Shown: piece after piece, positions 8,885 through 16,864 of the stretch
How positions within the stretch are numbered: position 1 is the stretch's first letter
How the letters are laid out: each line of letters begins with the position of its first letter
Assembly (NCBI GenBank): GCA_041391665.1
Contig: JAWKNO010000002.1
Span: 372,001-436,000 of the forward strand
Direction: 5' to 3'
DNA length: 64,000 nt
Origin: Bacteroidia bacterium
GTDB taxonomy: Bacteria > Bacteroidota > Bacteroidia > J057
Made by a program: the position numbers and the translations under genes
Notes under the pieces: model-generated
Databases searched by the model: none
The model's input: only the letters and a program-made list of their open reading frames with translations
What the model was told of the DNA's origin: nothing

Positions 8885-8930
8885 CCAATCAGTTAGTTTG
8901 GTCGTATGGTTTAACCAACTGGTTAGTTAA
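8885..8930. promoter_or_regulatory. Duplicated operator before the tetR gene
   Basis: CCAATCAGTTAGTT (8885-8898) and CCAACTGGTTAGTT (8915-8928) are 14-bp direct repeats with 3 differences, exactly 30 bp (about three helical turns) apart. The second sits in an imperfect palindrome (8911-8930, 16 of 20 positions symmetric) ending one base before the tetR ATG. Two TetR dimers on one face of the DNA, blocking both RNA polymerase and ribosome access, is the inferred model. Confidence 0.6.
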
Positions 8931-8931
8931 A

Positions 8932-9570
8932 ATGAGTAAAGACGACAATACCGAAAAGAGAATTCTGACTGCCGCCCGGAAGATTTTTTATGAGAAAGGC
9001 CTGGCTGGTGCAAGAATGGAGGAAATCGCGCAGGAAGCGGGAATCAATAAAGCCATGTTGCATTATTATTTTCGCTCTAAGCAGAAATTATTTGAGAAAA
9101 TATTTCAGGAAGCCTTTGCGCAGATCTTTCCCCGATTGCTGGCAATTATTATGAGCGATGAGTCTCTGGAAGAAAAAATAAAACAAATCAGCTACATGTA
9201 TAATGACATGTTATCTGAAAATCCGCTGTTACCCTTGTTTGTGCTGAGTTCAATCCAGCGAGATGCGGATTCCTTCATACAGTCGGTGTTTCTCGATGCG
9301 CCCATTCAGCCCGCTGAAGTGATGGCAAAACTTATGGCCCAGATTCAGGCTGAAGTGGCTGCCGGTAAAATTAAGCCTGTAGATCCCCGCGACCTGATTA
9401 TTAATCTGATTGCCATGTCTGTTTTTCCATTCATGATGAAGCCCGTCCTCACCCGACTCTTTGGTTTGTCTGAGCAAAGTTTTTTGTCATTTATACAGAA
9501 AAGGAAAGACACTGTGTCTGAATTCGCTTATCGTGCTATTTCGTCATCTGAATCTTTACCTGGTCAATAA
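8932..9570 (+). CDS. TetR/AcrR-family regulator of the efflux operon
   Basis: 212 residues. The N-terminal TetR helix-turn-helix is clear: EKRILTAARKIFYEKGLAGARMEEIAQEAG, then INKAMLHYYFRSKQKLFEKIF at about residues 8-60. The C-terminal ligand domain is all-helical and hydrophobic, as usual for drug-sensing members. It is the first gene of a co-directional run with TolC, HlyD, ABC and permease genes (12 bp to the next), matching E. coli CecR (YbiH), the TetR repressor of ybhGFSR. It most likely represses its own operon through the repeats immediately upstream and is released by a toxic compound. The inducer cannot be read from the sequence. Confidence 0.9.
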   Translation: MSKDDNTEKRILTAARKIFYEKGLAGARMEEIAQEAGINKAMLHYYFRSKQKLFEKIFQEAFAQIFPRLLAIIMSDESLEEKIKQISYMYNDMLSENPLLPLFVLSSIQRDADSFIQSVFLDAPIQPAEVMAKLMAQIQAEVAAGKIKPVDPRDLIINLIAMSVFPFMMKPVLTRLFGLSEQSFLSFIQKRKDTVSEFAYRAISSSESLPGQ

Positions 9571-9582
9571 ATCTCCGGAATT

Positions 9583-10848
9583 ATGAAAAAACTCTTTCTG
9601 TTAATCCCGATGAGTCTGGCTTTTGTTTTTTCTTATAGTCAAACTCTCTCTCTTGAAGAATGCCACAGGGAGGCCATGGAGCAAAGCCCGCTTCAGCAGC
9701 AGAAAAATCTGATCGCGTCTGTCATCAGTCTGCAAAATCAAAATCTGGCTGCGGCCTTTCTTCCCAAACTTTCGCTTACTGGTCAGGCTACCTGGCAGTC
9801 GGATGTGATTACTTTTCCCGAACTCGGCCCTGGGGCTGCATTTCCCGAAATCCCGCATTTCCAATTTAATACGGCACTCAATGTCAGTCAGATTGTATTT
9901 GATGGCGGGGCAGTGAAAATGGGCAAAGAACTCAATGCCGTCTCACAACAGGTACAGACTCAGGAAACGGAAGTGGAAATAAACAAAATGAAAGAAGTGG
10001 TCAATGAGCTGTACTTTTCTATTCTCCTGTTGGATAAAAATGAATCCATTCTGACCCAAACGCTGGAGCAACTGGCTACGCGGCGCGTATCGCTGGAGTC
10101 TGGGGTGCGCAATGGGGTAGTTTTAAAAAGCAACCTCGATGCTTTCGACAAACAGATCCTGCTACTCCAACAGAAAGTGGACCAGCTACAAGCCGACCGG
10201 CGTGCGCTGTTGCACGTGATGGAAGACTGGACCGGGCGTAATGATCTGTCCGGAGCCTCACTGATTGTTCCTGAATATAGCCAACCTGTACCTGAGCAAC
10301 TCAGCGGGCGGCCTGAATATCAATTGTTTGACCTTCAACAACAGCAGCTGTCACAAGGAAGCGAACTGCTCAAAGCCCGCACCCTTCCGATTGTATCTGC
10401 TTTTGTTATGGGGGGGATCGGACAACCCAACCCCTTCAATTTTCTCGAAACCACGCCTTCGCCTTTTATGCAAGCCGGGGTAAAATTTGCCTGGACCCCC
10501 TGGGACTGGAATCAAACCCAAAGGGAAAAGGAAATAGCCTCAGTCAGAAAGGAAATGGTATCGACCCGTAAGCAGCAGTTTGATCTCGGTATCCGCGCTA
10601 GTATCCGAAGAGATGAGGAAATGATACAAAGCCTTGAGGATCAGATTGAAAAAGATAAAAAAATCATAGCACTGCAACAATCTATCGTCTCCCAATTTAA
10701 CGCGCAGTTTGAAAATGGGGTCATAACTTCCGCGGAGTATCTGGCAGAAGTTACGTCCCTGACAGAAGCACAACTTAACCTGGAAGCGCATACCATTCAG
10801 GCCGCCCGTTCCCGGGTAAGTATCCTGACAAAAACCGGTGTATTGTAA
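9583..10848 (+). CDS. TolC-family outer membrane efflux protein
   Basis: 421 residues with a signal peptide ending near residue 19 (FVFSYSQ). The mature part has the TolC/OEP layout: two similar halves of long coiled-coil helices (LSLEECHREAMEQSPLQQQKNLI at the start, EQLATRRVSLESGVRNGVV in the middle, EDQIEKDKKIIALQQSIVSQFNAQFENGVITSAEYL in the second half) joined by short beta strands. It forms the outer-membrane exit duct of a tripartite pump whose other parts are encoded directly downstream. E. coli ybhGFSR has no dedicated outer-membrane gene and is presumed to use TolC; here a dedicated duct gene is built into the operon. Confidence 0.9.
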   Translation: MKKLFLLIPMSLAFVFSYSQTLSLEECHREAMEQSPLQQQKNLIASVISLQNQNLAAAFLPKLSLTGQATWQSDVITFPELGPGAAFPEIPHFQFNTALNVSQIVFDGGAVKMGKELNAVSQQVQTQETEVEINKMKEVVNELYFSILLLDKNESILTQTLEQLATRRVSLESGVRNGVVLKSNLDAFDKQILLLQQKVDQLQADRRALLHVMEDWTGRNDLSGASLIVPEYSQPVPEQLSGRPEYQLFDLQQQQLSQGSELLKARTLPIVSAFVMGGIGQPNPFNFLETTPSPFMQAGVKFAWTPWDWNQTQREKEIASVRKEMVSTRKQQFDLGIRASIRRDEEMIQSLEDQIEKDKKIIALQQSIVSQFNAQFENGVITSAEYLAEVTSLTEAQLNLEAHTIQAARSRVSILTKTGVL

Positions 10849-10870
10849 TCAGCTTTTAACCATTCATACA

Positions 10871-11791
10871 ATGAAGATAAAATATTTCACCTACCTGCTG
10901 GCAGTTTCTGCTTTGGGCCTGATGGCCTGTAACCGCGAGGTCAATACCTCTGATGCGCATGGAAGTTTTGAAGCACGGGAAGTGCTGGTTTCGGCGGAAG
11001 CCAATGGCAAACTTCTTCGTTTTTCTGTGGAAGAGGGGCAAAATCTTAAAGCCGGCGAAGTTGTCGGGTATGTCGATACAACACAACTCTACCTTCGCAA
11101 ACAACAACTGCGGGCTGCCATCCGTGCGGTATTGGGCAAAAAACAGTTGATACAACCTCAGACCAATGTGTACGAAGAGCAAAAGGCAAACCTCAGGCGG
11201 GAAATCAGCCGGGTAGAAAAATTGCTGGCAGATGGCGCCGCAACCCAAAAACAACTCGACGATCTTACGGGGCAGCTCGAATTAGTCGAAAAGCAGATGA
11301 TTGCCCATATCACCACGCTCAATACAGCGAATAAGGGGATTTCGGGTGAAGTAGATCCCTTATTGGCCCAAATCACCCAGATCGATGACCAGATTGCTAA
11401 AAGCATTCTCCGAAACCCTATCGACGGGCAGGTTCTCACCCAGTATGCGGAAGAAGGGGAAGTAACCAACTTTGGCCGTCCACTATATAAAATTGCGGAT
11501 GTGAGCGAACTCCTCCTGCGAATCTATATCCAGGGCGATCAACTGGATGATCTCAAGGTCGGACAGACCGTAGAAGTACTCGCAGATGCCGATGCCCAAT
11601 CCTATCACCAGATGCAGGGCACGGTAACATGGATCTCGCCGCAGGCAGAATTTACCCCCAGATCCATACAGACAAAAACGGAGCGAACGACGCTCGTTTA
11701 TGCAGCCAAAGTCAAAGTAGTGAATGATGGTACGCTGAAAATCGGTATGCCCGGAGAAGTGAATTTTATCTCAGGTGTCGCCAGCAACTAA
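10871..11791 (+). CDS. HlyD-family periplasmic adaptor lipoprotein
   Basis: 306 residues from the ATG at 10871; a longer frame from 10838 would hide the lipoprotein signal. The N-terminus (YLLAVSALGLMACN) has a lipobox with Cys20, so it is membrane-anchored by lipid. It carries the split biotinyl-lipoyl halves (VSAEANGKLLRFSVEEGQNLKAGEVVGYVD, later LRNPIDGQVLTQYAEEGEVTNFGRPLYKIAD), a coiled-coil hairpin between them (about 80-180) and a beta-barrel domain. It links the inner-membrane ABC pump to the TolC duct and corresponds to E. coli YbhG. Operon member; the next start lies 7 bp after its stop. Confidence 0.9.
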   Translation: MKIKYFTYLLAVSALGLMACNREVNTSDAHGSFEAREVLVSAEANGKLLRFSVEEGQNLKAGEVVGYVDTTQLYLRKQQLRAAIRAVLGKKQLIQPQTNVYEEQKANLRREISRVEKLLADGAATQKQLDDLTGQLELVEKQMIAHITTLNTANKGISGEVDPLLAQITQIDDQIAKSILRNPIDGQVLTQYAEEGEVTNFGRPLYKIADVSELLLRIYIQGDQLDDLKVGQTVEVLADADAQSYHQMQGTVTWISPQAEFTPRSIQTKTERTTLVYAAKVKVVNDGTLKIGMPGEVNFISGVASN

Positions 11792-11798
11792 TCAGGAT

Positions 11799-12704
11799 AT
11801 GAAAGCCATTTCCATTCAACAAATCAGCAAGTCCTACGAAGAAACGCCTGCCCTGAAAGGCGTAAGTCTGGAGATAGAGCCGGGAGAATTGTTTGGTCTG
11901 ATCGGACCAGACGGAGCGGGTAAAACTTCCCTGATCCGCATTCTCGCTACGCTGATTCTTCCTGACGAAGGTAAAGCCGAGGTATTGGGGTATGATGTGG
12001 TAAAAAACTACCGGGAGATCAGAATGCGGATGGGGTATATGCCGGGTAGATTCTCCCTGTATTATGATCTTACCATTCTGGAAAATATCAACCTCTTTGC
12101 TACCATCTTCGGTACAACGCTGGAAGAAAATTACGACCTGATCAAAGATATATACAGCCAGATCGAGCCTTTTAAAAATCGTCGTGCCGGTGATCTTTCC
12201 GGAGGAATGAAGCAGAAGCTCGCCCTTTCCTGTGCCCTGATTCACAGTCCTGAGGTGCTGTTTCTCGACGAGCCCACAACCGGCGTAGACGCCGTTTCCC
12301 GCCGCGAATTCTGGGAAATGCTGAGAAAACTCCGCGAGCGCGGCATCACGATTCTCGTTTCTACGCCCTATATGGATGAGGCTAGTCTTTGTGATCGTGT
12401 GGCGCTGATCCAGAACGGAAAAATTCTCCAGGTAGATTCCCCCGAAAATATTGTCGGCCAGTTTGACCGGCCTTTATATGCAGTCAGGGCTGGCAATACC
12501 TGGCAGTTGCTCAACGACCTCCGGTCTTATCCGCAGGCAAACTCGGTGTTTGCCTTTGGTGAAAGTGTACACTATACAGATAAAAGGACTGATTTTCAGG
12601 ATAGTATGCTTTCCCAATATCTGGAAGCCAGGGGCCATGCCCATGTGCAGATTGAACCGGTACGCGCCAGCATTGAAGATTGTTTTATGGCATTAATGGA
12701 GTAG
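11799..12704 (+). CDS. ABC transporter ATPase A (N-half of YbhF type)
   Basis: 301 residues from the ATG at 11799. Walker A is GPDGAGKT (36-43), the signature LSGG is intact (133-136), and Walker B runs to Asp157 and catalytic Glu158. The H-loop position holds Pro190 (VSTPYMDEA) instead of His. E. coli YbhF is one protein with two fused ATPase halves; here the halves are separate genes two bases apart. The C-terminal 80 residues after the ATPase core are an accessory domain. The subunit powers export through the two permeases downstream. A GTG at 11775 would overlap the hlyD end and is less likely, since the ATG is preceded by AGGA. Confidence 0.9.
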   Translation: MKAISIQQISKSYEETPALKGVSLEIEPGELFGLIGPDGAGKTSLIRILATLILPDEGKAEVLGYDVVKNYREIRMRMGYMPGRFSLYYDLTILENINLFATIFGTTLEENYDLIKDIYSQIEPFKNRRAGDLSGGMKQKLALSCALIHSPEVLFLDEPTTGVDAVSRREFWEMLRKLRERGITILVSTPYMDEASLCDRVALIQNGKILQVDSPENIVGQFDRPLYAVRAGNTWQLLNDLRSYPQANSVFAFGESVHYTDKRTDFQDSMLSQYLEARGHAHVQIEPVRASIEDCFMALME

Positions 12705-12706
12705 TT

Positions 12707-13438
12707 ATGGCATCAATTGTAGCAAAAGAACTGACCCGTACCTTCGGTAGTTTTACCGCAGTCGATCATATCTCCTTTTCGGTGGACGAAGGGGAAATTT
12801 TTGGTTTCCTCGGCGCAAATGGTGCGGGAAAAACCACGGCCATGCGGATGCTTTGCGGCCTGCTTTCTCCTTCCGGCGGCGAAGCCACGGTTGCGGGTTA
12901 CGATATTTTCCGGCAGACTGAAAAGGTCAAACGAAGTATCGGCTATATGAGCCAGAAGTTTTCACTCTATGAGGACCTGACAGTCGCGGAAAATATATTT
13001 TTCTATGGGGGTATTTATGGCCTTAGCCGGAAAAATATCCGCACCAAAACTGGCGAAATGTTGGAAAAACTTGGCCTTACCGGGGTTCGCAACACCCTTA
13101 TCCGCGATCTTCCTCTGGGCTGGAAACAGAAACTGGCGTTTTCCACTGCCATTCTTCATGATCCCGGAATCGTATTTCTTGACGAACCCACCGGAGGCGT
13201 GGACCCGATAACGCGCCGCCAGTTTTGGGATCTGATCTATGAAGCTGCCCACAGTGGGGTAACTATTTTTGTGACCACCCACTATATGGATGAGGCAGAA
13301 TATTGCAACCGGATTTCCATTATGGTGGATGGGCGAATTGACGCGATGGGTACCCCCGAAGAACTGAAGCGTCAGTTTTCGGCAGACAGCATGGACGAAG
13401 TGTTTGTCAGCCTGGCACGCCCTGCCAACTCTCATTGA
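12707..13438 (+). CDS. ABC transporter ATPase B (C-half of YbhF type)
   Basis: 243 residues from the ATG at 12707; an earlier in-frame start at 12680 lies inside the previous gene and adds an unconserved-looking tail. Walker A is GANGAGKT (36-43), Walker B ends in Asp149-Glu150, and H-loop His182 is present (TTHYMDEAEYC). The signature motif is replaced by LPLGWKQ (135-141), a variant known from the YbhF/RbbA group. Together with ATPase A it should form a heterodimer with one consensus and one degenerate nucleotide site. It is tightly coupled to its neighbours, with a TAG-TT-ATG junction upstream and a short repeat-rich gap downstream. Confidence 0.9.
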   Translation: MASIVAKELTRTFGSFTAVDHISFSVDEGEIFGFLGANGAGKTTAMRMLCGLLSPSGGEATVAGYDIFRQTEKVKRSIGYMSQKFSLYEDLTVAENIFFYGGIYGLSRKNIRTKTGEMLEKLGLTGVRNTLIRDLPLGWKQKLAFSTAILHDPGIVFLDEPTGGVDPITRRQFWDLIYEAAHSGVTIFVTTHYMDEAEYCNRISIMVDGRIDAMGTPEELKRQFSADSMDEVFVSLARPANSH

Positions 13439-13452
13439 TTCATTGATTCATT
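13433..13452. repeat. 8-bp tandem repeat across a stop codon
   Basis: CATTGATT occurs twice in tandem plus a further CATT. The first copy contains the TGA stop of ATPase B. The array fills most of the 23-bp gap before the permease ATG at 13462, so a copy-number change would alter the distance between the two translated genes by 8 bp. Confidence 0.7.
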
Positions 13453-13461
13453 CCCTGGTAT

Positions 13462-14568
13462 ATGAAAAGATTTCTCGGATTTGTCAGAAAAGAATTCTTC
13501 CACATTTTTCGGGACCGGCGCACCCTGCTGATCTTGTTTGGAATGCCTCTCGTGCAGATTTTGTTGTTTGGCTACGCGGTCACCAATGAAATCCGGGAGG
13601 CACATATTGCCGTCCTTGATCAGTCAAAAGATGAAGTGACGCATGAGATTGTCGAAAAAATATTGGCTTCCGGGTATTTTATTCTGGAGTCCAATCTGGA
13701 TGCTGAAAAAGATATTGAACCGGCCTTTCAGTCGGGGCGGATTAAACTGGCGATCGTATTTGAGGAGGGATTTGCACAAAAACTTCAGCATAATGGCACG
13801 GCTGCTATTCAGATCCTGGCAGATGCTACGGATCCCAATACTGCAAACACGCTGGTAAGTTATACTTCTGCCATTTTGCAGGACTACCAGCGAAAGTTAA
13901 ATGAAACGGCTTCCATACCGATTGTGATTTTACCGGAGGCCAGGATGCGATATAATCCGCAACAGAAGGGCGTATTTCTGTTCGTTCCCGGGTTGATTTC
14001 TATTATCCTGATGCTGGTATCTGCGATGATGACTTCTATTTCCATTACCCGGGAAAAAGAAATGGGCACGATGGAGGTTTTGCTGGCTTCGCCTATGCGT
14101 CCTTTTCAAATTATTTTGGGGAAAGTCACGCCCTATGTTATGCTTTCTTTGATCAATGCCATTGTGATTTTGCTGCTGGGCAATTTCGTATTTGGTGTGC
14201 CGGTACAGGGAAGTGTTGTTTTACTTTTGAGTGAGAGCATGTTGTTTATTTTATCCGCTCTGGCATTAGGAATCCTGATCTCCACGATTGCAAAATCGCA
14301 GCAGGTAGCGTTGATGATTTCGCTCATGGGTCTGATGCTTCCGACTATTCTGCTTTCAGGATTTATGTTTCCGATCGAAAATATGCCCCAGATCCTTCAG
14401 GTAATCTCCAATGTTATCCCGGCCAAATGGTTTGTTATTATCGTGAAAGGCATCATGCTCAAAGGTGCTGGAATGGATCTCTTATGGCAGGAAACGTTGA
14501 TCCTCATAGGATTTACAATGTTTTTTATGATGGTCAGCGTCCGGAAATTTAAAATCAGACTGGAGTAG
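13462..14568 (+). CDS. ABC-2 type permease (YbhS-like)
   Basis: 368 residues with the ABC2_membrane_3 layout: one N-terminal helix (about 20-40, following the RKEFFHIFRDRRTLLILF amphipathic stretch), a large periplasmic domain (about 45-170), then five clustered helices to the C-terminus. The ITREKEMGTMEVLLASPMRP cytoplasmic coupling segment and the LSGFMFPIENMP motif are typical of drug-export ABC-2 permeases. It corresponds to E. coli YbhS and pairs with the next permease to form the inner-membrane channel. Operon member, 23 bp after ATPase B. Confidence 0.9.
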   Translation: MKRFLGFVRKEFFHIFRDRRTLLILFGMPLVQILLFGYAVTNEIREAHIAVLDQSKDEVTHEIVEKILASGYFILESNLDAEKDIEPAFQSGRIKLAIVFEEGFAQKLQHNGTAAIQILADATDPNTANTLVSYTSAILQDYQRKLNETASIPIVILPEARMRYNPQQKGVFLFVPGLISIILMLVSAMMTSISITREKEMGTMEVLLASPMRPFQIILGKVTPYVMLSLINAIVILLLGNFVFGVPVQGSVVLLLSESMLFILSALALGILISTIAKSQQVALMISLMGLMLPTILLSGFMFPIENMPQILQVISNVIPAKWFVIIVKGIMLKGAGMDLLWQETLILIGFTMFFMMVSVRKFKIRLE

Positions 14569-14614
14569 GGCAGGAGCAGAAAAATAAAAAGTATTCACCT
14601 TTCAATCAGGTATT

Positions 14615-15742
14615 ATGCGGACAATATTATTCATCTTATATAAAGAGTTCCGGCAGATTTTCCGGAATAAGGCAATCCTGCCGATTATTTTTGTTGCGCC
14701 TGTGCTGCAGCTTATTCTGCTTGCCTATGCTGCCAACTTTGAGGTGAAAAACCTTAAGCTGGTGGTCGTTGACAGAGACCAGAGTGCAGTTTCCCGGCAG
14801 CTGACAGGTAAATTTGAAGGATCGGCTTACTTTCGTGTTGTGGGTACTTCTTTTTCTGAAGCAGAGGTTTCCCGGATCATGGATGAAGACAGGGCGGATC
14901 TGATTATTGAAATTCCGGCTGGTTTTGAGAGGCAGTTGTTTCGGGAGAATGTGAACCAAATACAGCTGATTGCCAATGCCATAGATGGAATTAAAGGTGG
15001 GCTTGCCGTGGCCTATTCCGGCCAGGTAATTCGCGATTTTAACCGGGAAATGATTGCCCGGTATGGCGCTAAACTCCTTGCCTCTCCCCCTCAGGCAACG
15101 GTAAGCATTTCTGTCAATGAGGCCTATTGGTTTAATCCCAAAATGGATTACAAGACCTTTATGGTTCCGGGCATTCTTGCGCTATTGGTGACAATGATTG
15201 GGAGCTTTCTTTCCTCGATGAATATTGTCAGAGAGAAGGAAATGGGCACAATTGAACAGATCAACGTAACGCCCATTCGCAAATATCAGTTCCTTCTTGG
15301 CAAACAGTTACCGTTTCTGGTTATTGCTTTGTTTGAGTTTGGGCTGGGGCTTATTGTCGCCAAACTCCTGTATAATATTCCCTTTCTGGGAAGTATTCCG
15401 CTCATGTTTGCCTTTACCACTTTGTATATGACGGTAATCCTCGGGCTGGGGCTATTCATTTCCACTTTTACTGAAACCCAGCAACAGGCCATGTTTATCG
15501 CCTGGTTTTTTATGGTAATTTTTATTTTCCTCAGCGGGATGTTTACCGCCATAGAGAATATGCCTTCATGGGCACAGAAAATTACCTATTTCAATCCCGT
15601 ACGGTATTTTATCGAAGCGATCCGGATGGTGATGTTGAAGGGCGCCGGACTCAGCGATATTTCCAGGCAAATATGGACGTTGGCAGGGTACTCAATCCTG
15701 ATTAATGGCCTTGCGGTATGGAATTATAGAAAGACTGTGTGA
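14615..15742 (+). CDS. ABC-2 type permease (YbhR-like)
   Basis: 375 residues, a paralogue of the preceding gene with the same plan: N-terminal helix after LYKEFRQIFRNKAILPIIF, a periplasmic domain to about residue 180, then five helices. It has the same coupling segment (VREKEMGTIEQINVTPIRKYQFLLGKQLP) and LSGMFTAIENMP motif. It corresponds to E. coli YbhR; two unequal permeases matched to two unequal ATPases suggest a fully heteromeric pump. Last gene of the efflux operon. No obvious terminator follows within the 66 bp before the first dnaJ-like gene, so read-through is possible. Confidence 0.9.
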   Translation: MRTILFILYKEFRQIFRNKAILPIIFVAPVLQLILLAYAANFEVKNLKLVVVDRDQSAVSRQLTGKFEGSAYFRVVGTSFSEAEVSRIMDEDRADLIIEIPAGFERQLFRENVNQIQLIANAIDGIKGGLAVAYSGQVIRDFNREMIARYGAKLLASPPQATVSISVNEAYWFNPKMDYKTFMVPGILALLVTMIGSFLSSMNIVREKEMGTIEQINVTPIRKYQFLLGKQLPFLVIALFEFGLGLIVAKLLYNIPFLGSIPLMFAFTTLYMTVILGLGLFISTFTETQQQAMFIAWFFMVIFIFLSGMFTAIENMPSWAQKITYFNPVRYFIEAIRMVMLKGAGLSDISRQIWTLAGYSILINGLAVWNYRKTV

Positions 15743-15808
15743 AATTTTTCAAATTTTCTATCTTTATACTATTAAGGTCGGATTTCTCACTAATTCCGGA
15801 AAAGCCTG

Positions 15809-16741
15809 ATGTTTAAAGATTATTATCAAATACTGGGTATCAGCCGTACGGCCAAAGAGTCTGAAATCAAGGAGGCTTACCGTAAGCTGGCAATGAAATA
15901 TCATCCGGACAGCAATTCGGATGAAGCTGCACATCAACTTTTTGTGGATATCAACGAGGCTTATCACATCCTGAGTGATCCGGATGAAAGGCGGAAATAC
16001 AATCACCGCTATATTTCCAAAGTTACCCCGCCTAAACCACAACATGCCAGTAGCTTTGAAATGACCCGCGCAAAGCGTGCTACCCGATATGCCAGGGGGA
16101 GATATTCTCCGCGTGTGCGTTACCGCGGTGCCGCCTATTCGGGACCCAAATTTAATGATATCAATCAGGAAGGTGAAAAAACGACTACCATTTCGCAGGA
16201 GTTTTTCAGCGATGATTACCGGCGTACCGTTATCAGTCGGAAGCAGGGTGATCTCCTGGGCTATACCATGTATTCCAGATGGGTGAGGGTGGTAGCTTCG
16301 GTATTGTTCGTTTTTTGTGCAGGGCTGATTGCTGATTTTTTTCTGGCGGAATCTACGCCTCCTGAGACCGTCAAGTCCAAATACGAAGTGGACTGGTCAT
16401 TTTCAGAACCGGGTGTGATCCGAATCCTGACCAACAGGAGCCGGTTTGGGGTGTTGAGAGAAAATGCTGAGCACCTTCCTGTGGGTTCAAAAGTACAGGT
16501 TATCAAAACGCCTATGGGACGTATTCCCGTGAAAGCGATTATACAATCATCCGAAGGCTACCGGCAATTTTCTACCTATGGCGGAAGGTATGATGATATG
16601 AATGTTTTGCTCCTCTTTAGTCTGGGTATTTTGTGCATAGCTACGCTGGTTTTTCGGAAAAATCCGGAATTTAATGCATACCTGGGCACAGCAACCCTGG
16701 CACTTGCAACAGTCTTGCTGGGCATTATTTTTAAGGCCTAG
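15809..16741 (+). CDS. Membrane-anchored DnaJ-domain protein 1
   Basis: 310 residues. The J domain fills residues 1-68 (MFKDYYQILGISRTAKESEIKEAYRKLAMKY) with the essential HPD at 32-34, so it should stimulate an Hsp70 ATPase. A basic, Arg/Tyr-rich linker follows, then a helix near 160-180 (VVASVLFVFCAGLIADFFLA) and two more hydrophobic helices at the C-terminus, with a soluble SH3-like stretch between. No zinc-finger or substrate-binding domains of classical DnaJ are present. The J domain is predicted cytosolic. It forms a tandem paralogue pair with the next gene. A TATCTTTA sequence at 15759-15766 could be a weak -7 element. Confidence 0.85.
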   Translation: MFKDYYQILGISRTAKESEIKEAYRKLAMKYHPDSNSDEAAHQLFVDINEAYHILSDPDERRKYNHRYISKVTPPKPQHASSFEMTRAKRATRYARGRYSPRVRYRGAAYSGPKFNDINQEGEKTTTISQEFFSDDYRRTVISRKQGDLLGYTMYSRWVRVVASVLFVFCAGLIADFFLAESTPPETVKSKYEVDWSFSEPGVIRILTNRSRFGVLRENAEHLPVGSKVQVIKTPMGRIPVKAIIQSSEGYRQFSTYGGRYDDMNVLLLFSLGILCIATLVFRKNPEFNAYLGTATLALATVLLGIIFKA

Positions 16742-16864
16742 GCAAAACTGTCCACCGTGCAATTATGACAATTGGGCAAAAAATTACGGAGGCTGGAACA
16801 ATAGTGGTATATCTTTTGGCTGAATGGTTGTAACATTTCGCGAAATTAGAAGTTCAAGATATAC

